Shown here one piece after another: positions 9,155-17,185 of a stretch of 64,000 nt of DNA; positions within the stretch are counted from its first letter, which is position 1, and the number at the start of each line of letters is the position of its first letter. Both the position numbers and the translations under genes were made by a program. This DNA comes from DATARR01 sp034666985 (lineage in GTDB: Bacteria; Acidobacteriota; Thermoanaerobaculia; Multivoradales; UBA5704): the NCBI GenBank assembly GCA_034666985.1, contig JAXDKS010000045.1, forward strand, positions 103,662 to 167,661. The letters run 5' to 3'. The notes below the pieces were generated by a model, which searched no databases, had not been told where the DNA came from, and was given only the letters and a program-made list of their open reading frames with translations.

Positions 9155-9175
9155 GAATAGGGGTGGGGGGTATAC
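9155..9175 (+). promoter_or_regulatory. Candidate CsoR operator and -10 of the copper operon
   Basis: GAATA and TATAC form an imperfect inverted repeat flanking an 11-base G-rich tract (GGGGTGGGGGG). CsoR/RcnR-family repressors are known to bind G-tracts bounded by A/T-rich inverted repeats. TATACA at 9171-9176 would serve as the -10 element, so bound repressor would block transcription. The copZ start lies 13 bases after this -10, giving a very short leader. A csoR gene closes the same operon, which supports autoregulation. Identity as a CsoR site is inferred from pattern and position. Confidence 0.55.
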
Positions 9176-9189
9176 ACGTTTTCCAGGTC

Positions 9190-9417
9190 ATGCAACACCT
9201 CACCCTCCAGATCGAAGGCATGAGCTGCGGGCACTGCGTGGCCCGCGTCGAGAAGACTCTTTCCAGGCTGGACGGCGTGCACGTCGGTCGCGTCGACCTC
9301 GGCTCCGCCGAGATCGACTACGATCCGGCGCGCACCCCGTTCGCGCGCATCCGCCAGGCGATCGACGACGCCGGCTACACGGCCCGCCCCGTGGAGGCCA
9401 CCGAGAGGCTGGCATGA
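9190..9417 (+). CDS. copZ: Heavy-metal-associated copper chaperone (CopZ-like)
   Basis: A 75-residue single HMA domain of typical CopZ size. The Cu(I)-binding loop is GMSCGHC, with MxCxxC-type cysteines near residue 12. It should carry Cu(I) in the cytoplasm to the P-type ATPase encoded immediately downstream. ATG 9190 is chosen because it matches the family length and lies just after the candidate CsoR-controlled promoter; the frame is open upstream but would run through that operator. Its TGA overlaps the copA start (ATGA), so the two are translationally coupled. Confidence 0.9.
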   Translation: MQHLTLQIEGMSCGHCVARVEKTLSRLDGVHVGRVDLGSAEIDYDPARTPFARIRQAIDDAGYTARPVEATERLA

Positions 9418-11783
9418 ACGCGCCTGCGACGCAGCCGGCAGCCGGCGCCAAGCTCACCCTCCCGGTGGAAGGCATGACCTGCGCCGCCTGCCAGGCGACG
9501 GTCCAGAAGGCGCTCCAGCGCCAGCCCGGGGTGATCGACGCCGCGGTGAACCTGATGATGAAGAACGCGGCGGTCACCTACGATCCGGCCGTCACCGGGC
9601 CGGAGGCGCTGGTCGAGGCCGTCCGCGAGACCGGCTACGAGGCCGAGCTGCCACGGCCGGAGCAGACGGCTTTCGCGGAGCAGGAGGCGCGCGACCGCTC
9701 GCAGGAGCAGGAATTCCGCGATCTGCGGCGCAAGGCCCTGGTGAGCGGCGCCGCGGGCGTCGTGGCCATGCTCGTCTCCATGCCCCTGATGGTGGCCAAC
9801 GGCCACGCGGCCCACGGAACGGTGGGCGATCCGTTCATGCGCTGGGCCATGGAGTCGCTGACCCCCGCCCTGCGCACGGTGATGCCGTGGCTCTACGGCA
9901 TCCCGTCCGCCGTCCTCTCCTGGTCGCTGCTCGTCCTCACCCTGGCCGTGATGGCCTGGGCGGGCCGGCGCTTCTACGTCCGCGCCTGGGCGGGGATCCG
10001 CCACCGCTCGGCGGACATGAACACCCTGGTGGCCGTGGGCACGGGCGCGGCGTTCCTCTATTCCGTGCTCGCCACCGTGGCCCCCGGCTTCTTCCTCTCG
10101 CGGGGCGTGCCGCCCGACGTCTACTACGAGGCGGTAGTGATCATCATCTCCCTGATCCTCACCGGCAACGCCCTGGAGGCCCGGGCCAAGAGCCGCACCG
10201 CCTCAGCCTTGCGCTCGCTGGTGGCCCTGCAACCCCGGACCGCCCGGGTGCTGCGCGGCGAGTTGGAGGTGGACGTGCCTGTCGAGCAGGTGGCGAGCGG
10301 CGACATCGTGCTGGTCCGCCCCGGCGAAAGGGTGCCGGTGGACGGCGAGGTCCTCTCGGGCGCGAGCGCCGTGGACGAGTCCATGCTCACCGGCGAGTCC
10401 ATGCCGGTCGAGAAGCAGCCGGGAGACCGGGTGATCGGCGGCACTCTCAACCGCACGGGTGCCTTCCGCTACCGGGCCACGAACCTGGGAGCGGACAGCG
10501 TCCTGGCGCAGATCGTGCGGTTGATGCGCGACGCCCAGAGCTCGCGCGCTCCCATCCAGAAGCTCGCCGACCGCATCAGCGGCATCTTCGTGCCGGTGGT
10601 GATCGCCCTCGCCCTCCTCACCTTCGCCGTCTGGTTCGTGACAGCGGACACGGCCCCGGCGGTGCGAGCCTTCGCCGCGGCCGTGGCCGTGCTGATCATC
10701 GCCTGCCCCTGCGCCATGGGGCTCGCCGTGCCCACGGCCGTGATGGTGGCGACCGGCCGGGGCGCCGAGCTCGGCATCCTCATCAAGGGGGGTGAAGCGC
10801 TTCAGCGGGCGGGCGACGTCACCACCGTCGTGCTCGACAAGACGGGCACCGTCACCGAAGGGAGGCCGGCCGTCACCGACATCGTGCCCGCTCCCAGCGC
10901 CCCCCGCAACGCCGATGAGATCCTGCGGCTGGTCGCCTCCCTCGAAGCTTCCTCCGAGCACCCGCTCGCCGACGCCCTGGTGCGTCAGGCCCAGGAGCGG
11001 GGGCTCACCCTGCTGCCCATCGAGGGGTTCCAGTCCCTCACCGGCCTGGGAGCCGTGGGCGTGGTCGCAGGCTACTTTGTAGCGGTGGGCAACGAGAAGC
11101 TGATGGTGGAGTACGCCGCCGACGTGTCCCCCCTGAAGGCCGAAGCCGAGCGCCTGGCGGGCGAGGGTCGGACGCCCATCTACGCCGCCGTGGACGGCGC
11201 CCTCGCGGGACTGCTGGCCGTGGCCGATCCCCTCAAGCCCACAACCCGCGAGGCCGTGGCGCGGCTGAAGGGGATGGGTCTCGACGTCGTGCTCCTCACC
11301 GGCGACAACCGGCGGACGGCCGAGGCCGTGGCCCTCGACGCCGGCATCGATCGCGTGGTGGCGGAGGTCCTGCCGGACGGCAAGGTGGCCGAGGTGCAGC
11401 GCCTCCAGAGCGAGGGCGCCGTGGTGGCCATGGTGGGCGACGGCATCAACGACGCGCCAGCCCTGGCCCAGGCGGACGTGGGGATCGCCCTCGGCACCGG
11501 CACGGACATCGCCGTCGAGGCGAGCGACGTCACCCTGATGCGGGGAGATCCGCGCGGGATGGCGACCGCCATCGCGCTCTCCCGGCGCACCATGCGGACG
11601 ATGAAGGAGAACCTGTTCTGGGCCTTCATCTACAACGTGATCGGTATCCCGGTGGCCGCGGGGGTCCTGTACCCGGTCTTCGGCGTGCTGCTCTCCCCCA
11701 TCCTGGCGAGCGCGGCCATGGCCCTGAGCTCCGTCAGCGTGGTCACCAACAGCCTCCGCCTCCGCCGCGCGCGGTTGGCGTGA
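9414..11783 (+). CDS. copA: Copper-exporting P1B-type ATPase (CopA)
   Basis: A 789-residue P-type ATPase. One N-terminal HMA domain (GMTCAAC, residues ~20-26) precedes eight predicted membrane helices. The transmembrane metal site is the CPC motif in IIACPCAMGLAVP (Cys431 and Cys433). The phosphorylated aspartate is Asp475 in DKTGTVTEG. The nucleotide-binding HP motif is in SSEHPLADAL, and the hinge motif GDGINDAPALAQADV is intact. CPC together with an HMA domain and an adjacent copZ and csoR points to the Cu(I)-exporting IB-1 subclass. It overlaps copZ by four bases and is followed 23 bases later by the csoR start. Confidence 0.95.
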   Translation: MNAPATQPAAGAKLTLPVEGMTCAACQATVQKALQRQPGVIDAAVNLMMKNAAVTYDPAVTGPEALVEAVRETGYEAELPRPEQTAFAEQEARDRSQEQEFRDLRRKALVSGAAGVVAMLVSMPLMVANGHAAHGTVGDPFMRWAMESLTPALRTVMPWLYGIPSAVLSWSLLVLTLAVMAWAGRRFYVRAWAGIRHRSADMNTLVAVGTGAAFLYSVLATVAPGFFLSRGVPPDVYYEAVVIIISLILTGNALEARAKSRTASALRSLVALQPRTARVLRGELEVDVPVEQVASGDIVLVRPGERVPVDGEVLSGASAVDESMLTGESMPVEKQPGDRVIGGTLNRTGAFRYRATNLGADSVLAQIVRLMRDAQSSRAPIQKLADRISGIFVPVVIALALLTFAVWFVTADTAPAVRAFAAAVAVLIIACPCAMGLAVPTAVMVATGRGAELGILIKGGEALQRAGDVTTVVLDKTGTVTEGRPAVTDIVPAPSAPRNADEILRLVASLEASSEHPLADALVRQAQERGLTLLPIEGFQSLTGLGAVGVVAGYFVAVGNEKLMVEYAADVSPLKAEAERLAGEGRTPIYAAVDGALAGLLAVADPLKPTTREAVARLKGMGLDVVLLTGDNRRTAEAVALDAGIDRVVAEVLPDGKVAEVQRLQSEGAVVAMVGDGINDAPALAQADVGIALGTGTDIAVEASDVTLMRGDPRGMATAIALSRRTMRTMKENLFWAFIYNVIGIPVAAGVLYPVFGVLLSPILASAAMALSSVSVVTNSLRLRRARLA

Positions 11784-11806
11784 GCGCCGCAGGAGGAGGA
11801 ACCCGA

Positions 11807-12166
11807 ATGGAACCGACGAAAGTCAAAGCTCCCGTCGAGGCGCAATGCGGTTGCGGCGTCCCCCAGGAATCAGGCGAGCGCCGCGCGACCGGGGTCGATC
11901 CCGAGATCAAGGACCGCAACCTGAAGCGCCTGCGTCGCATCGAGGGGCAGGTGCGAGGCCTCCAGAAGATGGTGGAGGACGACCGCTACTGCGCCGACAT
12001 CCTCACCCAGATCTCCTCCGTCCAGGAAGCCCTCCGCGCCGTGGGCCGCGAGCTGATGAGAAACCACCTCAAGCACTGCGCCACCAAGGCGATCAAGACC
12101 GGGGCAGGCGAGGCCGAGGCGATGTATGACGAGTTGATTGAGTTGATTTATAAGCACAGCCGGTGA
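11807..12166 (+). CDS. csoR: CsoR-family copper-sensing repressor
   Basis: A 119-residue DUF156 repressor. The start ATG 11807 is fixed by a strong AGGAGGAGG at 11791-11799. The copper ligand set is intact: Cys62, His87 and Cys91, with the same 25 and 29 spacing as Mycobacterium tuberculosis CsoR Cys36, His61 and Cys65. RLRRIEGQVRGLQKMV is the conserved DNA-contact helix. It closes the copZ-copA operon and probably represses it through the site at 9155-9175, being released by Cu(I). Unusually, it has a ~30-residue N-terminal extension with an extra CGC pair (Cys14 and Cys16), which could be an additional metal or thiol site. Confidence 0.92.
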   Translation: MEPTKVKAPVEAQCGCGVPQESGERRATGVDPEIKDRNLKRLRRIEGQVRGLQKMVEDDRYCADILTQISSVQEALRAVGRELMRNHLKHCATKAIKTGAGEAEAMYDELIELIYKHSR

Positions 12167-12195
12167 GGAGTCTCAGACCCAGAGAATCTCGACTT

Positions 12196-12450
12196 TTATA
12201 GGGGCTCATCGAAGTCATCCGAGATACGGATCTGACCCTCCCATCCGCCTGGCTGGCGCGGCCTGGGAGACGGGTGGAACGGCACAAGCTTGGCGAGGGG
12301 TTTCCCCACTTTGGACAAAATGATCTCCTCACCACTCGCGGCGCGATCCACGAGCCGCGAGAGGGAAGTTTTCGCCTCGTACAGGTTGTAGATTGATCTC
12401 CGACATGCCAGGGCCTCCGGGCTGACCAACCTTGACCAACGCTTCGCCAC
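12196..12450 (-). CDS. Phd/YefM-type antitoxin, orphan, N terminus uncertain
   Basis: The frame encodes YNLYEAKTSLSRLVDRAASG followed by EEIILSKVGKPLAKLVPF, a complete Phd/YefM antitoxin core that would bind DNA and neutralise a toxin. No toxin gene lies on either side: csoR is downstream and the DJ-1 gene is upstream. The start is unclear. GTG 12450 gives 84 residues with an atypical N terminus. An ATG preceded by a good GGAGG at about 12407 lies one base out of frame with the antitoxin core, which suggests a small indel that displaced the original start. It may be a degraded or solitary antitoxin. Confidence 0.6.
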   Translation of the reverse strand: MAKRWSRLVSPEALACRRSIYNLYEAKTSLSRLVDRAASGEEIILSKVGKPLAKLVPFHPSPRPRQPGGWEGQIRISDDFDEPL

Positions 12451-12465
12451 AGATGGATGTCTGGG

Positions 12466-13203
12466 TCAAGACGAGGTACCCGGCACCGCAGCCTGCTGCG
12501 GATAGTAGATAGGCTCTTCAGGATCGCGGTGCCAGTCGTATTCCGCCCCCATCGCCGCGACCTCGGCGACGGCGCGGCCGGCGAGGCGCTTGACGAGGTA
12601 GAAGCCCATGTCGGTGCCGGCGGAGACGCCCGCGGACGTGACGTAGTGGCCCGCGTCAGCCCAGCGCGAGACGTTGTCCCAGTGGACGTGCGGACCGTAT
12701 CCGGCCACCCATTCGAAGGACGCGTGATTCGTGGCGGCAGCCTTGCCGTCGAGGAGCCCGGCAGCCGCCAGGATCGCCGCGCCGGTGCAGACGGACGTCA
12801 TGAGCTCGACCCGCTCGTCCATCGCCCGCACCCAGTCAAGGAGGGCTCGCTTGTCGTCAAGGTGCTCGTCGCTGAGCAGAGCGCGCGTGCCGCCGCCGCC
12901 GGGGATCATCAACAGGTCGATTTGCTGTTCGAGCGCCTCGCCGCGGAAATAATCAGGCGCCACTCGCGGGCCGTTGATGCTCTTCACGGGTGCGGGTGTT
13001 GTCGCCTCCGCCCCGTCGGGCTTGCACTGGTTGGAAATGAACACCACCTCGAACGGGTACGGCGGCGGGCTGAAGTAGCTCGTGCCAATGAAGCGCGAAA
13101 TCGTGAACGCCTCGGTGAAGCCCCAGACGTCGATCGGTTCGAATCCGTCGAACACCAGGATGCCGATTCGCAGCGTGCGGGGAAAGCGCTGGGCGTCGCT
13201 CAT
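12466..13203 (-). CDS. DJ-1/PfpI family protein (class I glutamine-amidotransferase fold)
   Basis: A 245-residue protein starting with the characteristic LRIGILVFDGFEPIDVWG strand-helix of the DJ-1/PfpI superfamily. The nucleophile elbow is SVCTGAAILAAAGLLDG with the reactive Cys, and the acidic partner lies in LMIPGGGGTRALL. The domain resembles the amidase-like half of AraC/GlxA regulators and isonitrile-hydratase-like proteins, but no HTH domain follows. The role could be glyoxalase/chaperone-like or isonitrile hydratase; the sequence does not decide. It is divergent from the P450 gene, 107 bases away. Confidence 0.82.
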   Translation of the reverse strand: MSDAQRFPRTLRIGILVFDGFEPIDVWGFTEAFTISRFIGTSYFSPPPYPFEVVFISNQCKPDGAEATTPAPVKSINGPRVAPDYFRGEALEQQIDLLMIPGGGGTRALLSDEHLDDKRALLDWVRAMDERVELMTSVCTGAAILAAAGLLDGKAAATNHASFEWVAGYGPHVHWDNVSRWADAGHYVTSAGVSAGTDMGFYLVKRLAGRAVAEVAAMGAEYDWHRDPEEPIYYPQQAAVPGTSS

Positions 13204-13310
13204 AGGTGCCTCCTGATTGGGTGAAGGTCGGGCGCCGGAAGCCTAGCACGCTTATCCTTGTCTTCGCCGGGACCGGACCTGTCCCGAAGCGATGAGAGGA
13301 GAACCCGGAG

Positions 13311-14417
13311 ATGGCGCCCGAGAGACCTTTCCCGACCGATCCGATCGCGGCGGTGACCTTTCCCGATCCCTACCCCTTCTACGCCGAGTTGGTGGCGAGG
13401 CCGCTCTATCGCGACGAGGCGCTGGGCCTGTGGGTCGCGACGAGTGCCGAGGCCGTGACCGCCGTGCTGGCGAGCGATCTCTGCCGGGTGCGTCCTCCCT
13501 CCGAGCCGGTACCCAGGGCGCTGGTGGGATCGCCGGCCGGCGAGATCTTCCGGCACCTTGTGCGGATGAACGACGGCCCGGTCCATGACTCCTGCCGACG
13601 GGCGGTATCGGCCATGCTGAGGAAGATCGGCGAGACTCAGGCGGCTGCGGCGAGCCGCCAGTGGGCCGGCTTTCTGGCCGACGAGCTCCCAGGCTTCCAC
13701 TTCCATCTGCCGGTGTACACGGTCGCAAGCCTGCTCGGGGTCCCACCGGACGGGCTGCGGTCGGCGGCCGAGTGGATGGGCGACCTCGCTCCGGCCCTGG
13801 CGCCGGCCAGCACCCCCGAGCAGGTCGAGCGGGGCCAGGCGGCGGCACGCTCTCTGCTGGAGCTGTTTCGTCCGCTCTACGAGGGGGACGTGATCGTCGC
13901 CAATGCGATCGGTCTGCTCTTCCAGGCTCACGACGCGACGGCCGGCCTGATCGGCAACGCGCTCGTGGCGCTGGGAACCCATCGTGACGTGCGCGAGCGG
14001 GTGGCCGCCGATCCCGACCTGCTGTCGGCAGTCCTCCTGGAGGTCCTCCGTTACGATCCGCCCGTCCAGAACACGCGCCGCTTCGTCGCCCGCGATGGCG
14101 TCGTGGCTGGCCAGCAGATGCGGGAAGGCGAGGCGGTGCTGGTCGTCCTCGCCGCGGCCAACCGCGACCCGACGGCCAATGAGGGCCCCGAGCGCTTCGA
14201 TCCCTTTCGAAAAGAGCGGCGGATCTTCACCTTCGGCGCCGGAGTCCACGCCTGCCCGGGCGAAGCGCTCGCTCTCACCATCGCCCGCGCGGGAGTCGAG
14301 CGTCTACTCCTGGACGGCTTCGACCTCGAGCGCTTCGCCGCCACTGTGACCTATCGCCCGTCCGCGAACGTGCGCATCCCTGGAGGACTGTCCGCGGGAG
14401 AGATGCCATCGCCGTGA
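13311..14417 (+). CDS. Cytochrome P450
   Basis: A 368-residue bacterial class I-type soluble P450. The heme-thiolate loop is FTFGAGVHACPGEALAL with the axial Cys. The K-helix ExxR is EVLR in LLEVLRYDPPVQNTRR. The I-helix reads LLFQAHDATAGLIGN, lacking the common AGxxT but matching a known bacterial subset with a QxxxAT core. The N terminus has no membrane anchor. ATG 13311 follows a GGAG six bases upstream. No ferredoxin or reductase gene is nearby, so electron donors must come from elsewhere. Its TGA overlaps a GTG that opens the 21-bp repeat array downstream. Confidence 0.92.
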   Translation: MAPERPFPTDPIAAVTFPDPYPFYAELVARPLYRDEALGLWVATSAEAVTAVLASDLCRVRPPSEPVPRALVGSPAGEIFRHLVRMNDGPVHDSCRRAVSAMLRKIGETQAAAASRQWAGFLADELPGFHFHLPVYTVASLLGVPPDGLRSAAEWMGDLAPALAPASTPEQVERGQAAARSLLELFRPLYEGDVIVANAIGLLFQAHDATAGLIGNALVALGTHRDVRERVAADPDLLSAVLLEVLRYDPPVQNTRRFVARDGVVAGQQMREGEAVLVVLAAANRDPTANEGPERFDPFRKERRIFTFGAGVHACPGEALALTIARAGVERLLLDGFDLERFAATVTYRPSANVRIPGGLSAGEMPSP

Positions 14418-14420
14418 ACG

Positions 14421-14755
14421 ACTCCCACCTCGGTCGCGGTCACTCCCACCGCCGTGGGGGTCTCTCCCATCTCGGTGGCGGTGACTCCCATCTCGGTGGC
14501 GGTGACTCCCATCGCGATGGCGGTGACTCGCATCTCGGTGGGGATGGCTCCCATCTCGATGGCAATGACTCGCATCATAGTGGGGGTGGCTCCCATCTCG
14601 GTGGCGGTGATTCCCACCTCGGCGGCGGTGATTCCCATCTCGGCGGCAATGGCCCCCACCTCGGTGGCGGTGGCCCCCATCTCGGTGGCGGTCTCTCCAC
14701 CGCGGTGGCAATCACTCCCACCTCGGTGGCGATGGCTCCGATCCCGGTCGGCTAC
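14421..14755. repeat. 21-bp tandem repeat array A (16 units)
   Basis: Sixteen head-to-tail units, fifteen of exactly 21 bases and one of 20 (14694-14713), fill the whole gap between the convergent P450 and ALDH genes. A typical unit is ACTCCCATCTCG followed by GTGGCGGTG. Inside most units is a 12-base dyad: perfect in unit 5 (CCATCGCGATGG) and unit 14 (CCACCGCGGTGG), with matched arms in units 7, 12 and 15 and a single wobble-type mismatch in several others. The period is a multiple of three, so several frames are open: one spells His-Leu-Gly-Gly-Gly-Asp-Ser heptads, another Thr-Pro-Ile-Ser-Val-Ala-Val. A GTG at 14414 could start the His/Gly-rich frame, but no evidence favours translation. 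No unique spacers are present, so it is not CRISPR. Confidence 0.9.
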
Positions 14756-17175
14756 TCTCCGAACGGCGCCCAGATGTTCTTCACTTCGATAGCGCGGCGG
14801 AGGAACTCCTCGCCCAGCCCCTGCTCGGGGTCGGCCCAGTCGCGGGCACGGCCGTAGCTGACCCAGGTGCGCTTGAGATTGCCGATCGAGGCCCGCTCGA
14901 CGGCGGCGCTGCCTTCGCGGCTGCCGAAGTACCAGAGGGCGTCCACGTCGTCGTGGGCGGCGAGGACTCCGGCCAGGGTGTCGCGAGTGCCGGTGACGAT
15001 GTTGATCACGCCGGCGGGGACGTCCGAGGTGTCGAAGACCTGGTAGAGGTCCGTAGCCGCCAGGGGCCAGCGCTCGGAGGGGACGCCCACCACGGCGTTG
15101 CCCATCGCGACCGCCGGGGCCACGGTGGCGAGGAAGGCGAGCAGCGGACGCTCGTCCGGACAGACGACGGCCAGGGTGCCGATGGATTCGTGGACGGCGA
15201 AGGTGAAGTTGCGCAGCGGTGTGGCCTGCACCCGGCCGGCGTACTTGTCCGCCCAGCCGGCGTAGGCGAAGAGGCGCTCCACGGCGAGGTCCACCTCGGC
15301 GCCCCCGGCTTCCAGGCCCTCCCCGGTCAGGGCGGCGAGGCGGCGGGCGAATTCCTCCCGCCGGGCGGCGAGGTTCTCGGCCGTGTAGTAGAGGATCTGC
15401 GCCCGCAGATGGGCCGTCGTCTTCGCCCAGCCGGGAGCGGCCTTGCGGGCCGCTTCGACGGCGTTGCGGACGTCCTTGCGGTTGCCCTCCCCCACCTCGC
15501 CGATCAGGCGCCCGTCAGGCCCGAGAATCTTGCGACTCGCCTCGCCGTCCGGGCGGGTCTGCTTGCCGCCGATGTACAGCTTGGCCGTGCGGTCGATGGG
15601 CGGCAGCCCGGCCGGAACGTCGTCATCCCTGTCCTCCTCTTCGTCCTTGAAGTCCTTGCTGTCCCTGATGTCCTTGCTGTCCTTCACGCCCTTCTTGGCC
15701 TTGGCCTCCCAGCCCGGCTGCACGTACTCCCACAGCCCTTCCCGGCCACCCTCGCGGCCGAAGCCACTCTCCCTGTAGCCGCCGAAGCCGGAGGCGGCAT
15801 CGAAGAGGTTGGTGCTGTTGATCCATACGGTGCCGGCCTTGATCTTGGCGGCGAGGTCCAGGGCGAGGTTGACGTTCTCCGTCCAGACGCTGGCCGCCAA
15901 GCCGTAGCGGGTGTTGTTCGCCAGCTCGATGGCCTCCTCGGGCGTGCGGAAGGTCATGGCCACGAGCACCGGGCCGAAGATCTCGACCTGGGCGATGGTG
16001 GCCGCGGGCTCGACGTCGGTGAACAGGGTCGGCGGGAAGAACCAGCCATCCCGCGGGCAGCTCCAGGACGGCTGCCACATCTTCGCGCCCTCTTCCACCC
16101 CCTGTCGCACCAGACGGTCGATGCGCTCGAGCTGCACCGGGGCGATGATGGCGCCGATGTCGATGGCCTTGTCGCGGGGATCGCCCACCCGCAGGGTCTC
16201 CATGCGGGCGCGGAGCCGGGTGTACAGCGTCTCGGCCACCCCTTCCTGAACGAGCAGGCGCGAGCCGGCGCAGCAGACCTCCCCCTGGTTGAACCAGATG
16301 GCGTCCACCACGCCTTCCACCGCCCCGTCGAGGTCGGCGTCGTCGAAGACCACGAAAGGGGACTTGCCGCCCAGCTCCAGGGAGAGCTTCTTGCCGGTGC
16401 CCGCCGTGGCCTCGCGGATGAGGCGGCCGACCTCGGTGGAGCCGGTGAAGGCGATCTTGTCGATGCCGGGATGGCGGACGATGAGCTCGCCCGTGCGGCC
16501 GTCGCCGGTGAGGATGTTGACCACCCCCGGCGGCAGGCCGGCGTCGCGGCAGATCTCGGCGAAGGTGAACGCCGTCAGAGGGGTGAATTCGGCGGGCTTG
16601 AGCACCACCGTGTTGCCCATGGCCAGGGCCGGCGCGATCTTCCAGGCGAGCATCAGCAGGGGGAAGTTCCAGGGGATGATCTGCCCGGCGACTCCCACCG
16701 GCACGTAGCCCGGGAGCTCGCGCTCCATGAGCTGAGCCCAGCCGGCGTGGTGATAGAAGTGCCGGGCCACGAGGGGAACGTCGAGGTCCCGCGTCTCGCG
16801 GATGGGCTTGCCGTTGTCGAGCGTCTCCAGGACGGCGAGCAGACGGGCGTTCTTCTGCACGTGCCGGGCGATGGCGTAGAGGTAACGGGCGCGGCCGTGG
16901 CCTCCCAGTTCCCACCAGGGGCCTTGCGCCGCCCGCGCCGCGTCGACGGCGGCGTCCACGTCTTCCGCGCCACACTGGGCCACGCGGGCGAGGGGCTTGG
17001 CCGTGGCCGGATTCAGACTGTCGAACCACTCGCCGGTGGCCGGCCGCCGGAAGTCGCCGCCAATGAAAGGCAGGACCTCCCGGCCGCGGGCCTCCAGCCA
17101 AGCCAGCGCCGGATCGGCGCTCTCGGGTGCCGGGCCATACTCCAGGGTCTCGAAGATCTCGGCGATGGTCGGCAT
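14752..17175 (-). CDS. Double-domain aldehyde dehydrogenase (ALDH16-like)
   Basis: An 807-residue protein. Residues ~30-490 form a full ALDH domain: PWNFPLLMLAWKIAPALAMG, the NAD loop FTGSTEVG, the catalytic glutamate in LELGGKSP and the catalytic Cys in NQGEVCCAGSRLLV. After a charged linker (KDSKDIRDSKDFKDEEEDRD) comes a second, shorter ALDH-like half that lacks a recognisable catalytic Cys/Glu pair. One active plus one degenerate half is the layout of the ALDH16 family. It lies 10 bases downstream of deoC, so it probably oxidises the acetaldehyde made by DeoC. The stop lies in the last unit of repeat array A. Confidence 0.88.
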   Translation of the reverse strand: MPTIAEIFETLEYGPAPESADPALAWLEARGREVLPFIGGDFRRPATGEWFDSLNPATAKPLARVAQCGAEDVDAAVDAARAAQGPWWELGGHGRARYLYAIARHVQKNARLLAVLETLDNGKPIRETRDLDVPLVARHFYHHAGWAQLMERELPGYVPVGVAGQIIPWNFPLLMLAWKIAPALAMGNTVVLKPAEFTPLTAFTFAEICRDAGLPPGVVNILTGDGRTGELIVRHPGIDKIAFTGSTEVGRLIREATAGTGKKLSLELGGKSPFVVFDDADLDGAVEGVVDAIWFNQGEVCCAGSRLLVQEGVAETLYTRLRARMETLRVGDPRDKAIDIGAIIAPVQLERIDRLVRQGVEEGAKMWQPSWSCPRDGWFFPPTLFTDVEPAATIAQVEIFGPVLVAMTFRTPEEAIELANNTRYGLAASVWTENVNLALDLAAKIKAGTVWINSTNLFDAASGFGGYRESGFGREGGREGLWEYVQPGWEAKAKKGVKDSKDIRDSKDFKDEEEDRDDDVPAGLPPIDRTAKLYIGGKQTRPDGEASRKILGPDGRLIGEVGEGNRKDVRNAVEAARKAAPGWAKTTAHLRAQILYYTAENLAARREEFARRLAALTGEGLEAGGAEVDLAVERLFAYAGWADKYAGRVQATPLRNFTFAVHESIGTLAVVCPDERPLLAFLATVAPAVAMGNAVVGVPSERWPLAATDLYQVFDTSDVPAGVINIVTGTRDTLAGVLAAHDDVDALWYFGSREGSAAVERASIGNLKRTWVSYGRARDWADPEQGLGEEFLRRAIEVKNIWAPFGE

Positions 17176-17185
17176 GTGTTTGCCC

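Noticed and set aside
12167..12195. Terminator after csoR
   Set aside because: The arms do not pair well (GAGTCTC with GAGAATCTC), so the evidence is too weak.
14421..14755. CRISPR array
   Set aside because: Units are contiguous with no unique spacers and no cas genes are nearby. The same applies to arrays B and C.
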